Shown piece by piece: positions 24,040 to 33,727 of a stretch of DNA of 64,000 nucleotides (the stretch's first letter is position 1; each line of letters opens with the position of its first letter). Made by a program: the position numbers and the translations under genes. Origin of the DNA: Erodium maritimum (taxonomy: Eukaryota > Streptophyta > Magnoliopsida > Geraniales > Geraniaceae); NCBI GenBank assembly GCA_963921825.1, contig OY997588.1, forward strand, positions 65,988,617 through 66,052,616. The letters are read 5' to 3'. Below the pieces are notes generated by a model. The model did not search any database and was not told where the DNA came from. It saw only the letters and a list, made by a program, of their open reading frames with translations.

Positions 24040-24747
24040 GAAAAAAACTACCATGAGGTGCTCATTTTTTTGCAACTTAAAGCCCCCTTCTTTGATAATT
24101 GCAAAAAAGTATCCTGAACTTGTTTTTTGCGTTGCAATTTGTATAAAATATATGATTCAACAAAAAGAGGATTAATTGTCCAAAACTACATTAAAGTTGT
24201 ATCCACAAACAAATGCATGCATAAAGTTTTGTCCACGTTTTGTGCCTGCACTGAAGTTTTGTCCACCGACATTTTCAGAAAAATGTATTGCCCACACAAC
24301 TATAGAATGCATTATGAATTGCCCACACAACTTTAGAATGCATTATGTATTTCCCACAAATCTATTGAGTCCACGAAGAACAGCCCAGTCCATTCATTCT
24401 AAACTTCCCTGTTACGTTTTTCTAAAAAAATCGGTTGACAAAACTTTAGTGCACCCACAAAGCGTGGACAAAACTTTATGCATGTATTCGTTTGTGGACA
24501 AAACTTTAATATAGTTTTGGACAATTAACCCACAAAAAATTCCAAATTTTCATATCTCTTAATTTTCTTCCTTTTTCTACCGTACATAGTATGGAAGTTA
24601 AGAGATATGGATATTTGGATTTTTTGTTCTTTAATTATTATTCTTAAAATTTAAACTTTCAAGGGTAAAATCATCATTTTAAAACAAATTTATACAAAGT
24701 GCAACAAAAAGAAAAATTCAGGGTACTTATTTGCAATTATCCCAGTT
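24040..24747. mobile_element. Second copy of the AT-rich MITE, interrupted
   Basis: The left half (24040-24168) and right half (24532-24747) match the element at 23276-23645, including the TTTGCAATTAT ends and the AAGGGTAAAATCATCATTTT phrase. The middle is occupied by the MULE-type MITE at 24169-24531, so this copy is older than that insertion. Confidence 0.65.
24169..24531. mobile_element. MULE-type MITE nested in another MITE
   Basis: The 363-bp relative of the 13492-13827 element starts GGATTAATTGTCC and ends GGACAATTAACCC. The flanks are ACAAAAAGA (24160-24168) and ACAAAAAAT (24532-24540), a 9-bp duplication now matching at 7 of 9 positions. It lies in the Smr gene intron. Confidence 0.8.
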
Positions 24748-25403
24748 GACTTACAACCATCTGTAACATTATAAGTCAGATTGTTTAGTGATAGCTTCAG
24801 TAACAAATAAGAACTTATACCTTAAAAGCTAAATAAGCTACCATGTTCTATATATACAGGTCCAATGGATGAAGCAAAGAACCTGTTATGACTTGCAATG
24901 CCATTTGTTGTTGCCTAGTCGATGCTTGTAGTCTCTCCAAGTTCATCGAGCTAAAAGACCTGAGTGATGAAGATCGTTTGATCTCATTATCCGTCATGAG
25001 TTTATTCGGAGATACCAATCGATTCAACGAGAGCCGGGTTTCGATTCTTAGTAAATGTCCTTGCAAGGCCTCAACAGCCTCGGCTGCATGAAGGCCATGT
25101 AAGTCCAGCTTCCACATGTCATTTTGACTATTTCTAAATACCTAAGATTTCCTTGGCAGCCTTTGCATTAAGCTTTTCAACAGTATTCCGTTCCTCTTGA
25201 GCCTTCAGCGAGTGCTGCCGGGCAGCTAAATGATCCCCTCTTTGATAGGCACTGGTTGCAGCCCTTGAATGCTGGGACGCCAACCTGTTCAATTGAAGGC
25301 GACTCTTTTAGCATCCACTATATACAGGCACAATGAGGATCATACTTGTAAGAATCCAAGGTTACAAAATACATAATTAACGAGACAAATTATCATCATC
25401 TAA

Positions 25404-25957
25404 GGGCATCTACAGTGGTTAAGCCAAGCATTGGCTAGAGGAGAAATTATATCTATTTTTCATTCATTTTTTTCTCTCTCTGCATTAGCCAAGTGCTACA
25501 ATGGTAATGGCAAGTGATAGCTTACGAAATTAATTGGTGTTATTTTAGATTGAAAACAAAATTATAGGATTTATTCGAAAGTAAAAACAATACATAAAAG
25601 TTAAGGAGATTGAGTGGAGCGAGATTACATAGAAGTTAAGGAACCTGAATGGAAAAATGTTGGCAAAGGAGAGGAGATCCTATATGATAAAAGGTTGCAG
25701 ATGGAAGATGAGAGAATGGTGTGTGGAAAAGAGTTGGAGAAGGGGGATTTTGCATGGTGAAAAAGGGGATGGGCCGACACATGTTGTCGGCACTGGCTTG
25801 ACGACTAGCCGTTGTTGACCGAATCCCTCTTGCGTCGAGGTCTTGACGCAAGTGAAGGGCGATAGAATACGCGTCGAGGGTGATGCGATGCATGTTGCAC
25901 CGAGTGCTCGACGCAATGGTTGTGCTGAGTGCATTTCGCCAACCACTACAGATGCTC
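25404..25957. mobile_element. Harbinger/Tourist-like non-autonomous element
   Basis: The termini GGGCATCTACAGTGG and, inverted, GAGCATCTGTAGTGG bound a 554-bp element flanked by TAA (25401-25403 and 25958-25960), the 3-bp TWA target typical of PIF/Harbinger. No transposase is present. It lies in the first large intron of the Smr gene. Confidence 0.75.
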
Positions 25958-26380
25958 TAAATGAAGTTACAAATATCACTAAAACAAGATGTGTTATCCT
26001 TTTCAACCTAAGTAACTTTGCATGCCACAACTTGCAAATATATGTACACAACTCATGATGGCCCTCGTCAACAAAACACTTGTAACCAAGGCTACAAGAC
26101 AAAAAACAACATAAAATCTTCTTAAAAGTGGAACTGAACACATCTATCCACACCAGATACCTACTTAAATGTCCAAGTTGTACACAAAAAAATTCCAAGT
26201 TTAAGCAATATAAGAGAGACGAGTGCTCGGTTGTTTTCAATCTTCCCCTATTCAAGTACCAAATGTTTTTACTTCATATTTCACTAAAGCATATATACAA
26301 TACCGTGCTTGTATTAGTTCAATAACTAGGCATTGCACCTTAAGACTGTTCTTTTTAGTTCCAGTGATTAGTATGAAGAG

Positions 26381-26553
26381 CAATTACGGAGCTAGCTTTT
26401 TCAGTGAGGGGGCACTGAAATATTTCAGTGATATACGAAATTAGAAAGAATTAAGGGGTATTTTTGAAAAAAAAAATCAAAAAACATGTAAACAAATTTC
26501 AAAGAAAATTGAGGAAGGGCACGTGCCCCCAGGCCCATGTGGCTCCGCCACTG
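26381..26553. mobile_element. Short hAT-type MITE
   Basis: The 173-bp element has a right end that, inverted, reads CAGTGGCGGAGCCAC, and a diverged left end CAATTACGGAGCTAG. The perfect 8-bp duplication ATGAAGAG flanks it (26373-26380 and 26554-26561). The GTGGCGGAGCC end is common in Tip100-like hAT elements. Confidence 0.85.
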
Positions 26554-27672
26554 ATGAAGAGGCAGCTTCCCCCACTTATAAACACCCAAATTCTACCTAT
26601 TTGCTGATAGATTGCCCATTACACCAACAAACAATTCAAGTCGTGCTATATTTTAAGGGAAGACATTTTCAACCATCATTACTTTTAGAGATATGTTTTA
26701 TACAATCAGATTCATTTATTTGGGTACCCAATAAGGAAGAAGTTTTAATCCATTGATGATAAAAGTAAGCGATGCAACATCATAATGTAGAAATCAGGTA
26801 TGTGTACCTCATCATCTTTATAGCATCTTTTCGACAATGTCGTTGTCTATCCACTCAGGCTCAATCGGGATAGTCCTTGAGCTCCCCGCAAGCATTGTGG
26901 CATCATATGAACTGCTTTCTGCTATAGAAGCATACTCATCCATCAATGCTTCGACCATGTCGTCCTTGAGGGTGGAGGTCGGCTCACTGAAGTCTGACGT
27001 ACTGATACGAGTATTTATGTCTTCGTCAGACGTAAAAGTATCAAAACAACGGATTTGTTCTACAACGTCAGTTTTAACATTTCCCTTCCATTGCTTTCAG
27101 CAAAGTTGAGGCCTGACCGATATGGTTGTTTGTCGCGGCCAAGACATCCGCAATCAAACCATCATCGGCCCAGGAGTGGATACTTTCAAGCTTCCCACTT
27201 AAATTACCGGGATGTACCACTTTTTTGCAATCCTTAGGTAGTAGTAGTGATGAGAATGACCTTGCTGAAGAAATAGTATTTCCCTCACGAGGAGGTATAC
27301 TACTTGGAATGGGCGGGTAAGGCTCCACGGGAAATTGGCCATGCCCTCTTTGCTGCTTGAGGTCAAAGGCAGCCCAACCAGGAGATTTGCCTTTCTTTAA
27401 GGGCATCTTAATACACTGTAACGATTTTATTATGCACTAGAGCAATGTTGTTTCCTCTGTAATTGTGTTTTGGGCATAACTAAAGGAAACAAATCTCCAC
27501 GAGACCAAACTCAGCTGCCAAGGAAGAAGAAATAACATAATTGACATATTGATCACAGTTGTTCAAACAAAATCTTGATTTTCGTCAACAATAGATATGG
27601 CCATGCAGCTATCGAATAATCAATTAAGGGAAAATTGTAAAAACTTGCGGAGAACTATGTGCGTTTTGCAAA

Positions 27673-28030
27673 TACTAATTGTCAAAAACTACCCTAAAGT
27701 ATTGTTCACAAACGAAGAAATACCTAAAGTTTTGTCCACGCTTTTCAACTACACTAAAGTTTTGTCCACCAACTTCCGTTAAAAAACGTAACAGGTTAAT
27801 TGTCAAAAACTTCCCTAAAGTATAGCCCACACAACTATAGAATGCATTATGTATTGACTACAAATCTACAAAATCCGTGAAGAACTGCCCAGACCATTCA
27901 TTGTGAAATTCATCACAGTTTCTCCCTGTTACGTTTTTCTAACTTCAGTGTAGCCTAAAAGCATGGACAAAACTTTAGGCAGTTTTCATTTTGTGGACAA
28001 TACTTCAGGGTAGTTTTTGACAATTAACCC
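27673..28030. mobile_element. Third MULE-type MITE copy, with internal end duplication
   Basis: The element starts near CTAATTGTCAAAAACTACCC and ends GACAATTAACCC at 28030, and carries the AAAGTTTTGTCCAC phrases of the 13492 copy. A second TIR-like block GGTTAATTGTCAAAAACTTC begins at about 27794 inside the element. No convincing TSD was found. It lies in the intron upstream of the conserved Smr start codon. Confidence 0.7.
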
Positions 28031-28498
28031 TCTCTCTTTTTTGCAACCATGAAAAGTGTATATGAATCAGTTATACTGTAAAGGAAAAAACTGTCATTTA
28101 CAGAAAAATGAAGTCACACGACTAATTTCCATTAAAGATAACAGATTTTTTTGCGGACCTATCATAGTTAGGGATATCATTTATAATAAAAAATAGTTCA
28201 CCAATAGTATTTGCAAAATGGGCATTGTTCATCCCAAGTTTTTGCAATTTATCCAATCAATTTAACAACTGAAAAAATTCCCAACAACGAACAATAACCC
28301 AAATTCAAAACTACTACAATTGTTGTTATGAACACAATATTAACGTACAATGGTTGTGGAAATAAGTACCTTCTGTCTTCTTCTTGTCTGTGCATTCAAT
28401 TAAGGTGCATATTCTTTGGGGAAAAGAAATTGAAACCCAGGCGATGAACTTGAACCAGACAAGAGTATATAAAAGTGATGGAATCTGAGGAAACTTAC

Positions 28499-28555
28499 AG
28501 TCTCGTAGTCAACGACACCAACCACAAGGCAAAGCTTCTGAATCTCAATCTCCAT
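28499..28555 (-). other. Candidate upstream exon of the Smr gene
   Basis: ATG at 28555 opens 19 codons (MEIEIQKLCLVVGVVDYET) ending at a strong donor, ACT|GTAAGTTT. Joined to an acceptor at 27416 (CGTTACAG), it continues in frame as CIK into the conserved MPLKKGK start. It could be a coding extension or a 5'-UTR exon that happens to be open. Confidence 0.5.
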
Positions 28556-28731
28556 AGCAACACGGAGAAAAGGAGAAAAAGAAACCTAGGTTATATTATG
28601 GGATTGGAAACCGTTGACCATTTAGGATGTCTTCGATTTCGTCCGTGAAATCTGAGGTTCACACAATGGACAGCAGACAGTAGTAAAATGTCGAGATTAA
28701 CCTTGGTAGTTTAGGCAAATGATTTGGAAAG

Positions 28732-29887
28732 GGAAATTTCACAAAATATGCCTCATAATGATATAAATTTGTTTTCTATGCTCGTATAGTTCAAATTTTG
28801 AAAAATATGCTTTTCAAATGTTTTAGGACAATAATACCCTCATTTTATTTTAAACAAGACAATTCATAGTTATTAATTCATTTAAATCTATTTTCAAAAT
28901 AAATTTTCAGTTTTTAAATAAAATATTTTTTAAGTTTTATAAATTATTAAAATTATATATTATTTTCTTAAAAATAAAATTAATTTGATAAATATTTTAA
29001 AAAATATAATTCAACGATAATATTTCAAAAAAAATATTATACTTTTAAATCTATTTTTTTAAATCGGATTATTTTGATAAATATATTTTCAAAGATAATA
29101 CACTTTTATAATGGTAACTTTTGAAAAATAATTTCGATTTTATAATAAAATATATTTTATACAATTTTATTAGTAATCAAATTCATATTTTATTTTTTAA
29201 ATTTTAATTATAAAAATAAATTAAATATTAAATTATTATTTTCGTAATTAATAAAATATATTATAAATTTATTTATCTTTAAAAATTATTTTTCAAAGTA
29301 ATCTGTTTTTTATATAAAAATAAATTCAGATCTGATTTTAATATTTTGTTCAATTTTATTAGTTACTACATTGATATTTTATTAATTATGAAAATCAGAT
29401 TTTAATTTATTTTTTAAATTATATTAAAAGTAAAATATGAAGTAGTAACTAATAAATTTGATTTTTATAAAATTGAATTATCTTTCAAATTATATTTGTC
29501 AAAATAATCCGATTTAAAAAATATAAATTAAAATAGGAATTTAATAATTAATAAAACTAAAAAAATAATGAAGTATAATATAATTTTTTGAAAAATTATC
29601 GTTGAATTATATACTTTTTTAAATATTTATAAAAATAATTTTATATTTAATAAAATAAAATATAATTTTAACAATTTAAAAAAATTAAAAATATTTTATT
29701 TAAAAACTGAATATTTATTTTGAAAATAGATTTAAATGAATTAATAAACTATGAATTATCTTGTTTAAAATAAAATGAGGGTATTGTTGTCCTAAAACAA
29801 TTGAAAAGCATATTTTTCAAATTATGAACTATACTAGCATAGAAAACAAATATGTATCATTATGAGGCATATTTTATGAAATTTTCC
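28732..29887. mobile_element. 1.16-kb AT-rich foldback element
   Basis: The ends GGAAATTTCACAAAATATGC and, inverted, GGAAAATTTCATAAAATATG match, and inverted similarity continues about 500 bp inward on each side. The pair CCCTCATTTTATTTTAAACA and its complement at 29758-29777 is one example. The flanks TTTGGAAA (28723-28730 and 29888-29895) are a perfect 8-bp duplication, or 9 bp with one mismatch. The interior is almost pure A/T. No coding region is present. It lies about 180 bp upstream of the candidate first Smr exon. Confidence 0.85.
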
Positions 29888-29895
29888 TTTGGAAA

Positions 29896-30826
29896 TTCAA
29901 TTCGAGTCTAATTGTGCAAATTGAGCCAAATAATAAATAAATAAAAATAAGGATTCGTCCTGGATGGAATTTTGCAATTTTGATTTCTCATAATTAAAAA
30001 AAGAAAATAAATTCGTTTATTTTTTATATATATATTTGAACTTACCGGTGACGGGTGTGTATGATAAATCATTTGTGCCATAAGTGAGAAATCATTGATG
30101 ACATACAAAAAAATTCGACAATTACTTAAAGAAACTAGGTGGTTGCGGTGCTAATTGCATTTTATATCTTGATTAGGATAAGTTCATGATAAGTATTGAA
30201 AACCTTACTAACATATAGTTTAATATTGAAGCACAATAAAACAATATCGACCCTATGTATCAGTTAAATTCATTTTTATAACTTAATTATTGTGGTTTTT
30301 ACATTTGAACCAAACCGTGAATTCAACAAATGGGATCTAAACCCACATTATTTGTCCAACTGGTCAAGGTCGAGCGCTTGAATTTGAGTCCATGTGACCA
30401 GATCCAAGTTCTAGCAACGGTATATCCAAGACCTTATCTCTCTCCAACTTCGGTTGGGCCTCTAGAATGCCAAAAGTCATAGCTCTTATTAGACACACGC
30501 TTACATGATGCCAATCATATTACAATTCCATCAAACAATTCTCCTATTAAACATTGCCAGTACAATAGTATATTCTGAAGTAATATATTAGACATCATTG
30601 CCGCTTATAATAGTATATTAGAATGCCACAAATCTTTGTTGGGAAACATCAAGAACTTGAAAACCGTTCTGATAACATCAATTTGAGTCCAATTCATTGA
30701 AGTTACAGGTATCTCCAACATCAAGAACTTGAAAACCATTCTGATACCCAAGCAAGAGAACATGTTTGGATAAAACATGTTCGAATAAGGATGGGCCAAA
30801 CTCAAGTCCGTCAAATCCAGCCCAAA
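29896..30826. other. Non-coding sequence left of the nested retrotransposons
   Basis: AT-rich sequence without a credible gene. A 28-bp phrase beginning ACATCAAGAACTTGAAAACC is duplicated at about 30645 and 30718. At 30350-30400 a TTGTCCAACTGG ... AATTTGAGTCC pair weakly resembles SINE boxes A and B, but the spacing is short and I do not call it. Confidence 0.5.
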
Positions 30827-30831
30827 CCACT
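30827..30831. repeat. TSD CCACT of the chromovirus (left copy)
   Basis: CCACT here equals 61335-61339 immediately beyond the other LTR. It defines the element borders exactly. Confidence 0.95.
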
Positions 30832-31407
30832 TGTCACGCCCCAATTTCAGCGAACCGAACTCGGGACGCGAACATTTAAAACATGAACGCTTAAAACCTG
30901 TTTTGAATAAAACTCTGATATTTCCATTTAATTACCAAAAATAATAATAGTATTTACAATACAAAAACGTCCCAACAAGTGGACAAGGTACACACCCGTC
31001 ACTAGACTCAACAAAAGTAAGGACCAGACTCCGCTCCAAGCTCCATGGACTTCAAGAGCTAACCTAGTCCGTCCGGTGATCAGTACCTGTAGGAAAAGCA
31101 GCTAGGGGTGAGCGTTCGCTCACCTCCACGGATAACAGACTGACTATGGCATAATTAGTAGATAAAGCCAGTAACACTAAAACCAAACCCAACACCGGGA
31201 CTACAGTCCCCAACTCAGGTACCCAACTGACCCACAACCCGTCACCTTCCTCAACAGACTCGACACTCGATAAAAATAGTGTAGACCCGATACAACTATC
31301 GACGACCTCCTCAAGGACTCGAACGAAACGACACAACACCAAACAAGATCACAAAGGATCGCACACCAGCTGCTCAGTAACCAATCTCAATCAGGTCAGG
31401 GTTCGAC

Positions 31408-31698
31408 CTATCGCAATTCCTCGACACGAAGTCGGATCAGGCTGTCGACCTTTCAAACTCGCAATTCCTCGACACTAAGTCGGATCAGGCTGTCGACCTT
31501 TAAAACTCGCAATTCATCGACACTAAGTCGGATCAGGCTGTCGACCTTTAGAACTCGCAATTCATCGACACTAAGTCGGATCAGGCTGTCGACCTTTAGA
31601 ACTCGCAATTCATCGACACTAAGTCGGATCAGGCTGTCGACCTTTAGAACTCGCAATTCATCGACACTAAGTCGGATCAGGCTGTCGACCTTTAGAAC
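31408..31698 (-). repeat. 48-bp tandem array in the 3' LTR
   Basis: Six units of about 48 bp carry the phrases CGACACTAAGTCGGATCAGG and CTGTCGACCTTTAGAACTCG. The later units are nearly identical and the first two are diverged. As 48 is a multiple of three, the minus strand stays open and reads a repeated RVLKVDSLIRLSVDEL. The same array is at 58980-59270. Confidence 0.9.
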
Positions 31699-31849
31699 TC
31701 ACCACCCCAGGTAACCACAATCACAATCACAGGCAAGTTCAATCACACAGGCACTCAAGGCCACTCAAGACACCTCAACAGTCAAGACTCGGGTTCAACA
31801 ACCCCACGGGCACTCGCTGCCACTCAAGACACCAAATTAAATACACGGC

Positions 31850-31955
31850 TCTCATGGCCACCCCGACTCAACAATTAAATACGGGCTCTCAAGGCCACCC
31901 AAACTCAACAATTAAATACGGGCTCTCAAGGCCACCCAAACTCAACAATTAAATA
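31850..31955. repeat. 37-bp triple repeat in the LTR
   Basis: Three units carry AATTAAATACGGGCTCTCAA and GGCCACCCAAACTCAAC, the first slightly different. They are repeated in the other LTR at about 59420-59527. Confidence 0.8.
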
Positions 31956-33727
31956 AAACGCACGACAACCTCCGGCATACTCGATGCCTCCAACGGTCCT
32001 AAAATCACTAGTTTCACAAACAACCTCCGGGCATGGTCATATGCCTCCAGTAATTCAATTATCGCTAAGTTCTCTGTTCCTACGACACTACTAAGTGTCA
32101 CATGCTTTTCTCTTAAACGCTACAATCCCGTATCATGCTTTTCTAATAATTAAATAAATCTACTCAACCCACGACACCCCGGTGTCACATGCAATTCTAC
32201 TATTAACTTTCCCTAATCAGGGCCGAGATCCGGCTACTTTTCCCTACCTCGTATACAATCCCAAAAGCGCTCCAACAACACCCGAAGCACACTCAGTCAC
32301 TCGCCGAGCTTCCCCTTGCCTCGGTCCGTAGCACGATCTAAAAGAACACAAATTTAAAGTACTTTTAAACTAGTACGAATAAACCGAAAATTAATAAACT
32401 TAACGCCCAAACGTAACCCCGACAATGCCGATCACTCCCAAACTTCCCAAATACTCGATATTGCCGATAAAGGACCCGTAAGGGCCAGATTCGCCCGACA
32501 TGGCGAATCTGCCCGGTTTTGGTTAATTGCCTTCCGGGGCTCCAAAAGTCCCCGTTTTCGTTTCTACGGTCTTAGAATATTTCAAGGAACCCAACGCACT
32601 TGACGGAATTGAATTCCGACTTCTAAGTCAATTAATTAACGTTTAAAGTTTCCCGAAACCCGTTAATTACAACTTCTCCAAATTAATTCCAAATTTCGAT
32701 TCGATTAGGAAAAAGTGGTCCGGGGGACGTTTTAAACCACCCGAACATTAAAACCCGAGCAACCGAGCACGTGGGCCCCACCCAAGAGGCTTGGCCGTGC
32801 CCTAGGGTTTGAGGGGGGGGCTCGGCCACCAAGTGGTAGCTGCTGCCACCTCCGGCCAGCCACCACATGGCCGGCCGGCCAGCCACCACATGGCCGGCCG
32901 GCCACCACCCACGGTGGCCGGAGCTCCTCCCGAGCCTCCGGTCACCGGAAAACGTGAAATTTCTCTCCCAAACACCTCTAAAACGTCTCCAACACCTCTC
33001 TAATCTCTACACAACCCTAAACCAAATTTTATAACCAAACCCTAGCTCTTGAAAGAATAATCGAAACGAGAATCGGGTTAGGTCTTACCAACGAGGAAGA
33101 CGAGGGGAAGACGTTTTCTCCTTGCTTTGAATCGATCCAACGGTTGAATAATCTCTCAAACCCTAGCTTTTAATCTTCTATCTTCTTCTCCACCTTCTTC
33201 TCTCTCTAACTCTCTTCTTCTCTCTAATTTAAACAACTAACAACTAACAACTAATAAAAAAACTAACCTTTTTCCCTTTTAAAACCCCATACTCGGCCAA
33301 CCCTCTCCAACCACACCTTTTCCCTCCAAAAATACACCACCATATACTTGACAAGTGTCAAGGTGGGTCCCATGCCTTTTGGAAAATATCTAGTTGATAT
33401 TTTCCAATCAGATTCGCGAAAAACGGACGTTTCGGGCCCCGAACGGGCACTTTTCCCAATAAATTTTTAAACTGGACGGGCTTCAAGGAAACGGCCCAAC
33501 TAAGACCGCTACGATGACGGCTAAGCTTTTCGGGTCCAAAACGGTCCTCGAATGGACCAAAACGTCGCTCGGGTGACTTTTCCAGCGAAAAATCAATCTT
33601 TCCCAAAATGACCAGAAAGTTGCCCTGAGTCCCCCGTAACTCATTTTAGTCGATAACGGGGTCAACTTAAGTCCGGCATGACCCTTGGGGTCAATTTAAG
33701 TTAAGTTAAGTGTCTGTCTTAAAAATT

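Larger units (their letters stand above)
23130..28555 (-). pseudogene. CUE-DUF1771-Smr domain gene with three frame-breaking indels
   Basis: Segments on the minus strand: optional first exon 28555-28499, then 27415-26808, 25284-24883, 23727-23658 and 23193-23130 (stop TAA), all with GT-AG borders. The likely original start is ATG 27406 (MPLKKGKSPGWAAFDLKQQ). A CUE-like region follows (LIADVLAATNNHIGQASTLL), then DUF1771 (LASQHSRAATSAYQRGDHL), then the Smr domain (WKLDLHGLHAAEAVEALQ) and the conserved end RPGIITVRPKF. Related plant proteins (such as Arabidopsis At5g23520-like, from memory) may act on RNA or poly(A)-binding proteins. Three indels break the frame: an extra base near 27083 (GGGAAATG), a loss near 26833 before RKDAIKMMR, and an extra T near 25143 (GGTATTTAG). 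Either a young pseudogene or assembly indels would explain this. Splice sites remain good. Confidence 0.8.

Noticed and set aside
25680-26255. 191-aa minus-strand ORF
   Set aside because: It overlaps a Harbinger-like element and intron sequence of the Smr gene and shows no conserved domain.
30345-30445. Possible second SINE with box A/B-like phrases
   Set aside because: The spacing between boxes is short, the box B match is poor and no flanking duplication was seen.
31408-31698. Regular 48-bp array considered as a CRISPR-like repeat
   Set aside because: Units are contiguous with no spacers, lie in both LTRs of a plant retrotransposon, and the host is a eukaryote.
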